A stretch of 64,000 nt of DNA, from assembly GCA_008080735.1 (NCBI GenBank), contig SHMW01000007.1, forward strand, positions 21,315 to 85,314, read 5' to 3'. Position numbers and translations under genes: made by a program. Under the pieces are notes generated by a model. It made no database searches, was not told the DNA's origin, and saw nothing but the letters and a program-made list of their open reading frames with translations. This document shows positions 46,940 through 55,727 of this stretch, piece by piece (positions within the stretch are counted from its first letter, which is position 1; every line of letters starts with the position of its first letter). Source of the DNA: Promethearchaeota archaeon. Lineage in GTDB: Archaea > Asgardarchaeota > Lokiarchaeia > Sigyniarchaeales > SOKP01.

Positions 46940-47374
46940 TTACATCTCATCTAAGATGTCTTCGAAACCTTCCATGGCTAACTCAATAATTTCTTGGAAC
47001 GCCATCGCGTCTTGAAGATTTCCTTCGACGGTAATGTCTCCGGCCATGTAAGCGCTTGTCGCGTCTACTTCACCGAATAACATTCCGAGGCCAACTTCTT
47101 TGGTAGCTGAGAATGTAAAAGATGGATTATCTACATCGCCTTCACCATATTCGAGGTTTCCCTCGCTGGCTTTTACCCAGAACTTTTTGTCGGCGTCAGT
47201 TAAGATCATTTGTACGGCGATATCCATATCTTCCAATTCTTCTTTCAAGTCTTCCATTTCATCAGCGACTTGTTCGAATAATTGAAAGCATTTTAATGCA
47301 TCGTCTGGTTCAGCAGCGGCTGCACCAGCGTCAAATTTCTCTTTTAATTCATTAACTAATGCTTCATCTACCAT
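46940..47374 (-). CDS. SCP2-like sterol-carrier-domain protein (copy A)
   Basis: The 144-residue acidic protein has the SCP2 core: strand AVQMILTD, KKFWVKASEGNLEYGEGDVDNPSFTFSATKEV, then GEVDATSAYMAGDITVEGNLQDAMAFQ, the helical end closing a hydrophobic cavity. SCP2 domains bind lipids or long acyl chains. It is about 75% identical by eye to the copy at 51250-51684. A coiled acidic N terminus (EQVADEMEDLKEELEDM) precedes the domain. Confidence 0.88.
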   Translation of the reverse strand: MVDEALVNELKEKFDAGAAAAEPDDALKCFQLFEQVADEMEDLKEELEDMDIAVQMILTDADKKFWVKASEGNLEYGEGDVDNPSFTFSATKEVGLGMLFGEVDATSAYMAGDITVEGNLQDAMAFQEIIELAMEGFEDILDEM

Positions 47375-47991
47375 TTTTAATCAACCTTCTTTTATAATAT
47401 GTGCCAATTAAATTTGTATTGAATTTAATTGTATGTTAATATAACACAAGAACATATAAAAAGCTTAATACGAAGAACGTATGCAGTATTGATCAAATGG
47501 TGATAGAGTTTAAAAGAGTCGACCTCGATGAGCTCCAAAACTGATAATTGGGTAAGGAGAAGATAAATTTTTAGTTAATTGAACAAAAATGATTTATCTC
47601 CACAAAAAAAAGTAAATTCTTTATCAAACCTTCAGAGAATATTATTTCTATAGTCATTATAATCTTGGTAAATTGGTGGGCAAGGGTTTGAGCTTAGTTT
47701 TCTGGTAGCATTGTTGGGCAGCCAAGTCATAGGGTCGGCTGTAATTGCGGCGGGAAGGTTTCTGTAAAGGAAAAAAAGAACACATATTTCTTAGGGATCA
47801 AGAGAGCGTTTTCAATAGCACGGGTATGGGTAATTAAAATAAAAATGTCGCGTTCTAGCTTAGAAGATATTATGATGAGAGTTTTATACAAAATAAACCT
47901 TTTAGATGAGTAAAAGTCCACGGGAAGAATCGGAAAGTTATAATTCTGTTCTATTTTTGCTATAAGTAGTGGAAAATACAAAAATGTCACC
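47375..47991. other. 617 bp intergenic region with palindrome and GC-richer stretch
   Basis: The left end holds the SCP2 promoter and ATACG-AAGAA-CGTAT (47468-47482). At about 47665-47765 the sequence is GC-richer than its surroundings and contains a CAGCC/GGCTG stem, as structured RNAs in AT-rich genomes often do, but it matches no RNA family I know. The ORF at 47727-48074 on the minus strand overlaps a real gene and looks spurious. Confidence 0.4.
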
Positions 47992-49317
47992 ATGGTTTTG
48001 GTGAGCTCAGATTTGGATAAAAGAAACCTAAATGAATTGGAATATATGAACTGGACTTTGGGGCAGCCGTACAATATCTCAATGGCAATTACGATACGGG
48101 GATCAGTGGATAAAGCACGCCTTAGAAACGCATTGAATAAAGTCCAAGTCCGTCATCCTCTTCTAAGAGCGCAAGTGCTCGTTGAGGAGAAGTCTGAGCC
48201 ATACTTTATCTGGCCCGATAGCATCGACACTATCCCACTTGAGATAATTACTCGTGAAAGTCCGGAGCAAAAAAAGGGGGTGGTGGAGAGAGAATTTATA
48301 ACACCTTTTGAAACGGGAACCGAATGTCTGAATCCGCTCATTCGCACTAAACTGCTTTATTCGGAGTCTGAATCGGACCTCATCGTTACGATGCTCCATA
48401 TCATTTGCGATGGTTTTTCTATGGTATATCTCATCGGTGACCTCTTGAGCTTTATGGAATTTCCGGACTTAGAATTTGAAATCCTCGAGGTGGTAAAAGA
48501 TACAGAGGATATCCTTCCTCTCTCGTTCCAGAAAAAGATTCCAAAAACTACCATAAGATTCAAACTCATATTCGCTCTGGTCAAATTCATAGTGAGCTTG
48601 AAATGGTTAAAGAACAGATTGTTCAGCAAAGAGCAGTCCCAAAAACAGATGATGATCACAGATGTTGCCGATAAAAACCTCATGACGATTTCGTGGCGCC
48701 TCGACAGGAAAAAAACTACCCAATTAATTAAAAATTGTAAGAATCACAAGATTTCAGTCCACAGCGCCCTCTGCACGGCATTCTTGCGTTTTTTTCCGAC
48801 CATCAATAATCCCGTAAACGTGAGAGATCGATTGGCATATCCTGTGGGAAATTCAGTAGGATTATACGCCAGTGGGGCGGTGATAAAGCAGAAATATAAC
48901 CTAAACAAATCCTTTTGGGAGAATGCAACCAAATATCATAAAAAACTGCGAAAAAAACTTAAAGGGAACGCGGTGTTTACCATCTATAAGACTTTTTCGA
49001 GAGTGGTTCCTCTGGAATCGATTGAAAAGTTCGGGCCCCTCTTTTTGGAGTTAGCAAGCAATAGTCAGCCCTTTGGAGTGACGAATCTCGGCTCATTAGA
49101 TAAATTAAAGATTAATTCCATCTCGAGCGAACTGGACGTGGTGGATCTCTACGGAGGCGTGTCAAGCACTATCGATGCGTTAGTTGCGGTGATATTTACT
49201 ATTAATTCAAGGATCCACTTTCATGTTCATTATTATGAGCCAACTCATACAAAAGACGAAGTCGAGCAATATATTCGAGGTGTAAGAGATATTTTACAAG
49301 AGACCTTACTGGAATAA
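47992..49317 (+). CDS. Stand-alone condensation/acyltransferase-domain protein
   Basis: This 441-residue protein matches the CoA-dependent acyltransferase/condensation superfamily: QPYNISMAITIRG at the start, RHPLLRAQV, and the active-site motif HIICDGFS (H-x3-DG). The C-terminal half (FGVTNLGSLDKL, DLYGGV) is also typical. Such free-standing domains include PapA-type and alcohol acyltransferases that esterify lipids. No carrier-protein or peptide-synthetase module is nearby, so an acyl-CoA-dependent transfer onto a lipid or alcohol is more likely than peptide synthesis. Confidence 0.84.
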   Translation: MVLVSSDLDKRNLNELEYMNWTLGQPYNISMAITIRGSVDKARLRNALNKVQVRHPLLRAQVLVEEKSEPYFIWPDSIDTIPLEIITRESPEQKKGVVEREFITPFETGTECLNPLIRTKLLYSESESDLIVTMLHIICDGFSMVYLIGDLLSFMEFPDLEFEILEVVKDTEDILPLSFQKKIPKTTIRFKLIFALVKFIVSLKWLKNRLFSKEQSQKQMMITDVADKNLMTISWRLDRKKTTQLIKNCKNHKISVHSALCTAFLRFFPTINNPVNVRDRLAYPVGNSVGLYASGAVIKQKYNLNKSFWENATKYHKKLRKKLKGNAVFTIYKTFSRVVPLESIEKFGPLFLELASNSQPFGVTNLGSLDKLKINSISSELDVVDLYGGVSSTIDALVAVIFTINSRIHFHVHYYEPTHTKDEVEQYIRGVRDILQETLLE

Positions 49318-49326
49318 AGAAAAAAA

Positions 49327-50100
49327 TTATTGAAAGGAAAACAAGAGTTTTAAGAATCCTCCTAAGCTTTTAATTGGAAAAAGAAACGCTGTTGATTGTA
49401 TATAGTCCAAATGATCATTCCCCTCCCTTTCTGTTAATTCTGTATCCTCGATGGTTCCCATGACATAACATGGGATTAGTTGCATGAAACCCGCAATCAG
49501 AGCGATAAAATTATTCGCAATAATAGCTAACGCAAAGCATCCGAGTGTAAGGGATAAATATAATGGATGTCGTACATAGCTATAAATCTCTCCTCTCACT
49601 ATTGGAGCCTCTTCAGGAAAGATTGAATACATATCCATCCCATGTGTCATCATTTTAAATCCCGCTCGTTCAATACGTAAAGTGACAAGAATAAAAAAAA
49701 TGAAAAGAATAAGTCCAATTACAATGGAAGTCCAAGAAGGAAATACCCATATTGGGAATATTGGCGAGCCCGAAATAAACAGAGGATGGAAGAAGACAGC
49801 ATACCAAGATACGAGAAGTGGTATTATATATCGATAAAAATATTTTTGGTAAGCTATTTTTCCATATTTCTGCTTATAATGGTCGGCTTTTTGAATATGG
49901 AAATAGCCTATCAGACAGACAAGAAGGATCATGAATCCTTGAGATATGAGTGGCATATACCAAGTAATTCGGTCGACAAAATGAAAATACAAAATCGACA
50001 GGCCAACTAATATGAGAATATAGAAGATGGTTAAGATGGCTTTTCCTTTAGAGCGTAATGCAGGGACTTTGTCCAGAAAAATTTCAATCTCTTCTTTCAT
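49327..50100 (-). CDS. ICMT/PEMT-like membrane methyltransferase
   Basis: This 257-residue protein has five to six hydrophobic segments and the family's SAM-binding end: YSYVRHPLYLSLTLG followed by EDTELTEREGNDHLDYI. Isoprenylcysteine carboxyl methyltransferases and phospholipid N-methyltransferases share this fold. It is convergent with the acyltransferase gene, 10 bp away. A lipid substrate is plausible; whether it acts on prenylated proteins cannot be read from sequence. Confidence 0.8.
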   Translation of the reverse strand: MKEEIEIFLDKVPALRSKGKAILTIFYILILVGLSILYFHFVDRITWYMPLISQGFMILLVCLIGYFHIQKADHYKQKYGKIAYQKYFYRYIIPLLVSWYAVFFHPLFISGSPIFPIWVFPSWTSIVIGLILFIFFILVTLRIERAGFKMMTHGMDMYSIFPEEAPIVRGEIYSYVRHPLYLSLTLGCFALAIIANNFIALIAGFMQLIPCYVMGTIEDTELTEREGNDHLDYIQSTAFLFPIKSLGGFLKLLFSFQ

Positions 50101-50222
50101 CGTTGATTCATCTTTTTATTGATAAAATATATGATACAATTCTATACAACTACTAAATAAATAGAGTACTCGATTATAAAGCTCATCAAGAATTTTACCA
50201 TAAACTCTGAATGATTTTGAAC

Positions 50223-50242
50223 TATACGAAAAAGTTCGTATA
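50223..50242. promoter_or_regulatory. Perfect palindrome TATACGAA-N4-TTCGTATA
   Basis: Two 8-bp arms with a four-base AAAG spacer form a perfect inverted repeat in the divergent region between the ICMT-like gene and the winged-helix regulator, about 75 bp before the regulator's likely start. It is a strong operator candidate, possibly bound by the adjacent regulator. Confidence 0.62.
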
Positions 50243-50315
50243 AATGGGAAGAAGTATATTACACAATAAGGAAATTTTAACCCATTTAAGTATTTACCAT
50301 CTGGTTCAAATCATT

Positions 50316-51173
50316 ATGAATTATTCCAAAAATATTAATAAAGTTCTCGGCTGCCTTAAATCGGAAAAAAGGGTGAGGATATTAAAGTGTTTGCTGGATT
50401 CTAAAACTGGCTTGCATTTTAATGAGATCGCAGAAGCATTATCACTCATCCCATCTACCTTAGAATATCATATAAAAACATTATTAAAATTAAATCTTAT
50501 ATCCCATATTGGTGCTATCTATACTACCAATGCCCTTTCACAGCTCTTCTGGAACTTATATAAATCTCTTTCTACACTTGATCCGATAATTCCTTATCTG
50601 AATGGCCATAAATTACCGATAGATGACCCCAATCTCTTTCTGAATTTCCTCAACTCTAATCCAACCATCCTTCCCGATCTAATTTCAATGCTAAATTTGA
50701 TGAAGGATCTGGTTAAGAGCAAGATTTCTAAATTTCGAATTGCGGGATCTTTTAATTTAACCCTAGAGGAGAGGATCATGCAGTTTAGTGAATATGACAT
50801 ACATTTAGATCAATTAGAAATAATCTCTACCTATGAAGAATACCAGAAATTATTAGATTATGAAAATTACGATTATTTTTTCTCATTTACCGATATCTCC
50901 AACATACGATTATTTTTAGTAAACGAATGTAATTTTTATATGGGAATTGGTGAATCATCTCAGGATGTATTCGGAATGTTGTTTCTCCCAGATATAACTG
51001 ATGAGATTGATTTCCAAAAAGCTCTATTGTTCAGAGGGAAGTATAATGTTTTCTGGTTAGATCAAATATTTGAAAGGCTTAAAAAAGATGCGAAACGAAT
51101 TAATATAACAGAGGATTTATTGAACGATAAAAGTCTATTCGAAAAATATCTAAAAGCACTCAAAAATCATTAA
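50316..51173 (+). CDS. Winged-helix transcription regulator with FilR1/DUF1724-like sensor domain
   Basis: The ORF track starts at 50244, but TTTAAGTA at 50285-50292 sits 24-31 bp before an in-frame ATG at 50316 that opens the conserved part, so I use that start (285 residues). Residues 5-70 form an ArsR-like winged helix (RVRILKCLLDS, STLEYHIKTLLKLNLI). The rest resembles the FilR1/DUF1724 domain of methanogen regulators (SEYDIHLDQLEIISTYEEYQ, FYMGIGESS). A ligand-responsive regulator is likely. It is adjacent to the perfect palindrome at 50223. Confidence 0.78.
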   Translation: MNYSKNINKVLGCLKSEKRVRILKCLLDSKTGLHFNEIAEALSLIPSTLEYHIKTLLKLNLISHIGAIYTTNALSQLFWNLYKSLSTLDPIIPYLNGHKLPIDDPNLFLNFLNSNPTILPDLISMLNLMKDLVKSKISKFRIAGSFNLTLEERIMQFSEYDIHLDQLEIISTYEEYQKLLDYENYDYFFSFTDISNIRLFLVNECNFYMGIGESSQDVFGMLFLPDITDEIDFQKALLFRGKYNVFWLDQIFERLKKDAKRINITEDLLNDKSLFEKYLKALKNH

Positions 51174-51249
51174 ATAAATCAGAAAAAGAAAAAAAGAAAG
51201 CTTATTAATATATATGAGATCGTGGGCTTAAAATTCTGAAGATTTAGAT

Positions 51250-51684
51250 CTATAAATCTTCGATAGCATCCTCGAAGGCTTCCATGGCCAATTCGATAAT
51301 TTCTTGGAATGCCATCGCGTCTTGAAGATTTCCCTCGACGGTAATATCGCCAGCCATATACGCGCTCGTAGCATCTACTTCACCATAGAGCATACCCGCA
51401 CCTACATCGCTCGTTGCAGAAAATGTAAAGGAGGGATCATCAATTTCTCCCTCACCGTATTCAAGGGCTCCTTCCTTCGCTTTTACCCAGAACTTCTTAT
51501 CGACATCAGTGAGGACCATTTGGACTAATATATCCATATCTTCCAATTCCTCTTTGAGATCCTCACTTTCCTCTGCTAGTTGCTTATAAAGCTCATATAC
51601 CTTTAAAGCATCATCTGGATCCGCACTTTCTGCACCCGCATCAAATTTTTCTTTCATCTCTTTTAATAAAGCTTCATCTACCAA
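51250..51684 (-). CDS. SCP2-like sterol-carrier-domain protein (copy B)
   Basis: This 144-residue paralogue of 46940-47374 has the same layout: an acidic coil, then KKFWVKAKEGALEYGEGEIDDPSFTF and GEVDATSAYMAGDITVEGNL. The near-identity of the C-terminal half suggests a fairly recent duplication, now separated by the acyltransferase, ICMT-like and regulator genes. Its likely role is binding of hydrophobic molecules. RBS-like sequence precedes the ATG weakly. Confidence 0.88.
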   Translation of the reverse strand: MVDEALLKEMKEKFDAGAESADPDDALKVYELYKQLAEESEDLKEELEDMDILVQMVLTDVDKKFWVKAKEGALEYGEGEIDDPSFTFSATSDVGAGMLYGEVDATSAYMAGDITVEGNLQDAMAFQEIIELAMEAFEDAIEDL

Positions 51685-52049
51685 TGTTTTTACACCTATT
51701 TATAACTTTTTGTGTGTTTTGAGTATTTTCAATACTTTCATTTTCAATTTAATTTGAATAACAATTATATGTTCAACTTTTTTGCTTAAAAAGATTTTGA
51801 GAGTTGGAGTTGATGCATAAGATATGGAACTTAATGGATATATCAGCAATTTTTCAAGAAGACCAACTTAAGGTTAGAATTCTGAAGGTAGAATAATAAT
51901 GAAATAGTCCTTCCCAAGTCATTGATTGGATTATAAAGTAGCTATAACATAGCTCTCCTTGCTATTATTCTGTAAACAAAAACTTTTTGTTCAATAGAGT
52001 ACTTTTTAATTGAAATTAAAGATATAATGGACGGATTTTTGTTTGTGAT
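51685..52049. other. 365 bp divergent promoter region
   Basis: Lies between the SCP2 copy B gene (minus) and the MFS gene (plus). It is AT-rich with several TATA-like tracts. I see no coding sequence, tRNA or strong inverted repeat. Confidence 0.55.
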
Positions 52050-53273
52050 ATGGAATCTCCTGAAGAGCTGAGCTATTGGCGGTTTTGGCCCGTCTTTATT
52101 TTGGCGTTTTTTTATCCCATGAATAATGGTATGATTAATTTGGCAGTCCCAATTCATTATCTTCAAGAGGGATTGAGCACGGGGATCATCGGGATCCTTT
52201 CCGCAGGTACTACAATCTCGTATACGTTTTCGCCAATCCTTTTGAATAAATTCTCTCAGAGAATTAGACGCAAAACAAGTATTACGATCTCCTTAATTGG
52301 GGTATTTTTCTCGGAGATAATCTTCTATTTTACTCTCAATCCCGCGCTATTCCTTATCTCTAGAAGTGTAGAAGGAATATTCATGGGATTATACTGGCCA
52401 AACCTTCAATCTGCCATCTCGGACAATATCTTTCATAAACATAGCTCCTTAACTGCCAAGTACAATATTTCCTGGAATTCCGGAATGCTCAGTGGTTTTT
52501 TATTCGGTGCTCTTCTCTTATTCTCTTTTGGATTTTTAGAGCTCATATTTTATGCTGCACCCATCCTTATCTTTATCAATTTACTCGTTGCGGTTAGTGC
52601 GTTTCAAGAGCCTAAGAAGTTAAATATACATTCGAAGGAGTTTAAAGAATATATAAAAGAGCAAGATATCAATCTTATAAAAGCTGTTGAGATCAAAAAG
52701 GAAAATGATGATTTTAGGAAGCTCTCTTATCCGAGATTATACCCCGTATTAATTATAGTTGCCTACTGCCTCACGCGTGCGTCAGTCAACTTTCTCTACC
52801 CAATCAAATCAGAACTACTCGGATTTGAAGAATATACGGTCTACATTGCCACATTTTTTTTGGCACTATCCCAAGTAATCTCTATGTTTTTGGCCAGTAT
52901 TATGAAACTGCGATATTTTGGACTCGTGCCACCCGTTATGATTGGCATTTTAGTTTTCGTGATTCCAATATTAGCCCTAAATCAAGAGTTTTTCATATTT
53001 ATTATCATGTTTCTCGTGGTAGGATCATGTACCGGTGTACTTTATGGAGTCACTTTGCGAATGATCCTCATGCTCAATATTAAGAACAATACCTCGAAAT
53101 TTTCGGGTATTTTAGAAAGTCTGATAGGAGCTGGGTTTCTGATTACTCCCATCTTTTCAGGATTTATTGCCGCGATAGACCTTAATATTTCCTTTTATGT
53201 ATTGACTTCAATCATCGGGATTCTTTTTGTATTCTCCTTAATTGTTGCCTTCTATAAATTTGAATATAAATAA
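52050..53273 (+). CDS. Major facilitator superfamily transporter
   Basis: This 407-residue protein has twelve hydrophobic segments. The MFS loop 2-3 basic motif reads KFSQRIRRKTSI, and a central cytosolic loop of about 45 residues separates the two halves. The substrate cannot be predicted. A short basic C terminus follows the last helix. The start ATG is close to the first membrane segment, as usual. Confidence 0.87.
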   Translation: MESPEELSYWRFWPVFILAFFYPMNNGMINLAVPIHYLQEGLSTGIIGILSAGTTISYTFSPILLNKFSQRIRRKTSITISLIGVFFSEIIFYFTLNPALFLISRSVEGIFMGLYWPNLQSAISDNIFHKHSSLTAKYNISWNSGMLSGFLFGALLLFSFGFLELIFYAAPILIFINLLVAVSAFQEPKKLNIHSKEFKEYIKEQDINLIKAVEIKKENDDFRKLSYPRLYPVLIIVAYCLTRASVNFLYPIKSELLGFEEYTVYIATFFLALSQVISMFLASIMKLRYFGLVPPVMIGILVFVIPILALNQEFFIFIIMFLVVGSCTGVLYGVTLRMILMLNIKNNTSKFSGILESLIGAGFLITPIFSGFIAAIDLNISFYVLTSIIGILFVFSLIVAFYKFEYK

Positions 53274-53304
53274 GGCAAGAAAATTGAATAATCATAGAAA
53301 ATAG

Positions 53305-53439
53305 TGGCGCCCGCAGCGGGAGTTCCAAGCGACTTGAAGTAAGTCACAATTTGAACCCGCGTCGGTCTCCTTAACCAGAGCTTCTGGTTTAAACAGGAGT
53401 GACAGTCCCGAATGCTAGACCGGGCTACACTATGCGGGC
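53305..53439 (-). tRNA. tRNA-Asp (anticodon GTC) with two non-canonical introns, CCA encoded
   Basis: Acceptor GCCCGCA/TGCGGGC, discriminator G and an encoded CCA are clear. The anticodon arm CGGGA-CTGTCAC-TCCTG is intact, with anticodon GTC (53401-53403), and the D arm GTGT/GCAT fits. The variable region spans 33 nt (53361-53393) instead of 5, and the T arm GCGGG-TTCAAAT/CCCGC is split by 28 extra nt (53321-53348). Removing about 28 nt from each gives a normal 76-nt tRNA. Both inserts fold into short hairpins (AACCAG/CTGGTT and GTGACTT/AAGTCGC), consistent with archaeal bulge-helix-bulge introns in the variable loop and T loop. Exact splice points are uncertain by a few bases. Confidence 0.82.
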
Positions 53440-53702
53440 ATCTACTATAAAGTTTATCTTCACTCTGAGTAGATTTGATTAAATCGATTGTACAAAGTAA
53501 AGAAACTTTATAACATTAAATTTTTTAATAAAGTAAAGATTAAAAATTTTCTTATTTTTCTAAAAACCATTCTAATGTTCTAAAAATTCGAATTAATCTA
53601 ATTTTGTTTGAAATGGAGATAAAAAATGCACATCACGAGAAACCCTTACGTGCTAATAAAAATAAAAATAAAAAAAGAATGAAGCTTAGAGTATAAAAAT
53701 TT

Positions 53703-54398
53703 TCACTCTTGTTTGATTACAACTCGTTTGGTAATCCATGTATTCTCAATTTTTTCCTTAAGTTCTTTATCATAAAAAAGCCACTCATCTAATAATCCGG
53801 ATACACCCAAAAAAACCAAACACATGAATCCCAATCGAGCGACACCATATAAAAATATTTGAAATTCATATACTGTAGGAAGACAGCTTAAAACAAACAA
53901 AACAATAAATCCAATCCCAATTTCCACCCCATTTCGAGTTCTTAGTGCGTCCAATAGTAATAGAAATGCTACAGTAAATCCAAATAGATAGATTATCGTA
54001 TCATTATGATTAAGATACAGACAACCTAAAACAATTAGTCCGCTTATGAGTGGAAGTGTGTACAGTATTCGCAAATTCTTTAAATAAGCAAAAAACTGAA
54101 ACATCGCCACAATAACTAAACTAGATATTATGTATCCTATAGTCAAACCTTCTCCTATTACTAAATTGATATATGGATTGAATGCAGATCCCTCACCTTC
54201 AGCAAAATAATTTAATAGGATTGAAGAAGGCGCATTAAATACATAAGTCACTAAAAGGAGGGAAATAAGCATTAGATACAAATTAATATTTATTCTACTT
54301 TTTTTCCAATTTTTATAGGAATAAAGAACAGTTAGTCCTAAAAATAGAAACCATCCAAAATCGAGAATTGAACCGAAGGTTAACGTGATTATTTCCAT
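53703..54398 (-). CDS. Polytopic membrane protein (third gene of three-gene operon)
   Basis: This 231-residue protein has about seven hydrophobic segments and no recognised domain. Its start ATG overlaps the stop of the upstream 222-residue membrane protein gene by one base (TAATG), so the two are translationally coupled. The C-terminal 25 residues are charged and cytosolic. The pair follows a candidate uDENN/longin-like gene, hinting at a membrane-associated complex (inference). Confidence 0.68.
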   Translation of the reverse strand: MEIITLTFGSILDFGWFLFLGLTVLYSYKNWKKSRININLYLMLISLLLVTYVFNAPSSILLNYFAEGEGSAFNPYINLVIGEGLTIGYIISSLVIVAMFQFFAYLKNLRILYTLPLISGLIVLGCLYLNHNDTIIYLFGFTVAFLLLLDALRTRNGVEIGIGFIVLFVLSCLPTVYEFQIFLYGVARLGFMCLVFLGVSGLLDEWLFYDKELKEKIENTWITKRVVIKQE

Positions 54399-55066
54399 TA
54401 TTTATTACCCCCCGTAGCTTTAAATGGTGTAAAATGGCCTGTGGCAAAAATAATTCCAAAAGCAGAATAACTTAGTGTGATAAGCGCATCAATTATTCCC
54501 ATTATACCCGTTTCATCAAAGAATAAAGTAAGAAACATTATTAAGAAATAAAGCGCGACTCCAAGAGCACCATTATCTTTTAATTTTATTCCGGTATAAA
54601 ATAGAACGACTAAGCTCGCTATTCCACATAAATAAATGAATGGCATTAAAAATATACTTGTCCCCGTATAGAGAAACATTACAAATAATCCAAAAAATAC
54701 GTATAGCGAAGTAAGATAAAAGCTTTCTATTCGATATAGATAAGCGCCTAATACAAGACCTAATGAAACTGCCAAACCTAATCCAAAGTTGTAAAATGAA
54801 AAGTCTTCTGATTCAAACCCAGATAATTCTAAGGAAACGAAAGGCATCTCGTTACCCAATAATTCCCAAATTTCAACCCAGAACACAGAGAGAAAAATAC
54901 AGAGTATTATTAACCGAATATAATTTATTCCTTTTGATCTTCGCGTCTCTTTAATGAATCGTATACTTAAAATTGAAACGATAAGGGGAAATACGATAAA
55001 TACAGAAATATAACGTCCCAGAGATTGTAAAAGATTACTAAACACTAACAAAAATCCTTGGTGCAT
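54398..55066 (-). CDS. Polytopic membrane protein (second gene of three-gene operon)
   Basis: The 222-residue product has about seven hydrophobic segments, with one soluble loop rich in Glu and Ser (GNEMPFVSLELSGFESEDF). No family is recognised. It overlaps its neighbours on both sides by one base, which marks a compact operon with the uDENN/longin-like gene upstream and a second membrane protein downstream. Its topology resembles the downstream partner, so the two may form a heterodimer (inference). Confidence 0.68.
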   Translation of the reverse strand: MHQGFLLVFSNLLQSLGRYISVFIVFPLIVSILSIRFIKETRRSKGINYIRLIILCIFLSVFWVEIWELLGNEMPFVSLELSGFESEDFSFYNFGLGLAVSLGLVLGAYLYRIESFYLTSLYVFFGLFVMFLYTGTSIFLMPFIYLCGIASLVVLFYTGIKLKDNGALGVALYFLIMFLTLFFDETGIMGIIDALITLSYSAFGIIFATGHFTPFKATGGNK

Positions 55067-55572
55067 TAAAAGAAACTCCCCCGTGGTTCAAATTCTGATA
55101 AATTAAGTTCATCCCTTTTATCTCTAAATAACTGAGAAAGTGGGAATGATTTACTTCCAATTGTTAAATCTGTTTCTTGATTAAAACTATTATAAATTGC
55201 TTCTTGAAAGTCGATAAAGGTAGGTTCCTCTAAAAGACCATTTTTTCTAAGAAGTCCTATAAATTCTTGAATAATTGCTTTATAGAGGTCAATTTCATCT
55301 TTTTTATTTAATAGAATTGAGAAGGAAAAAAGATCATCTCTCTCCTTCACATTGTCAATAGTAAAAATATACGAGATCATTGTATTTTTCTTATATTTTC
55401 TTTCTATGATATCTCCAGCTTTACAACCAAAAGGTAAGCATTCATTGATCGTTTCTTTCTGATCCTCCGCGTTGCTTATATTAAGTGGGGGATAAGAAAC
55501 AACTAATTCGGGATTTGAATTCACATGTCCTCCTAATTTACATACCACTGATTGTTTAAATCCCATAACCAT
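55066..55572 (-). CDS. Candidate uDENN/longin-like protein
   Basis: In this 168-residue protein, residues about 20-105 follow the uDENN/longin plan: ELVVSYPP, a loop to LPFGCKAGD, a strand SYIFTIDN, then LFSFSILLNK and the helix DLYKAIIQEFIGLL. DENN and longin modules act on Rab and Arf GTPases in eukaryotes. It lies divergently 107-155 bp from an Arf-like GTPase gene and heads an operon with two membrane proteins, so a role in GTPase-linked membrane processes is attractive. By eye the match is suggestive only, and it needs structure prediction. Confidence 0.5.
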   Translation of the reverse strand: MVMGFKQSVVCKLGGHVNSNPELVVSYPPLNISNAEDQKETINECLPFGCKAGDIIERKYKKNTMISYIFTIDNVKERDDLFSFSILLNKKDEIDLYKAIIQEFIGLLRKNGLLEEPTFIDFQEAIYNSFNQETDLTIGSKSFPLSQLFRDKRDELNLSEFEPRGSFF

Positions 55573-55698
55573 AATATAAATTAAAATTGTGATTTTAATA
55601 CTTTAAATATGATGATCCAACTATTTTTGTGTGCTATAGTCACGGAAAAAAGACACTAAAAAAAATATCTTAAGGAGTATTGTTTTTACCAAATATAA

Positions 55699-55706
55699 TA
55701 ATATAC
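55699..55706 (+). promoter_or_regulatory. TATA box for leaderless Arf-like GTPase gene
   Basis: AATATACG-like sequence centred about 26 bp before the ATG at 55728 fits an archaeal TATA element and supports that start over the TTG at 55680. Confidence 0.5.
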
Positions 55707-55727
55707 GAATCAAATTTTCTGATTAAA

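Noticed and set aside
47498-47545. Possible C/D-box RNA (GTGATAG, CGATGAG, CTGA)
   Set aside because: Box C does not match RUGAUGA and spacing to the D box is wrong, so the match is likely chance.
47727-48074. 115-residue minus-strand ORF
   Set aside because: It overlaps the well-supported acyltransferase start at 47992, has no ribosome binding site and its translation is unlike a folded protein.
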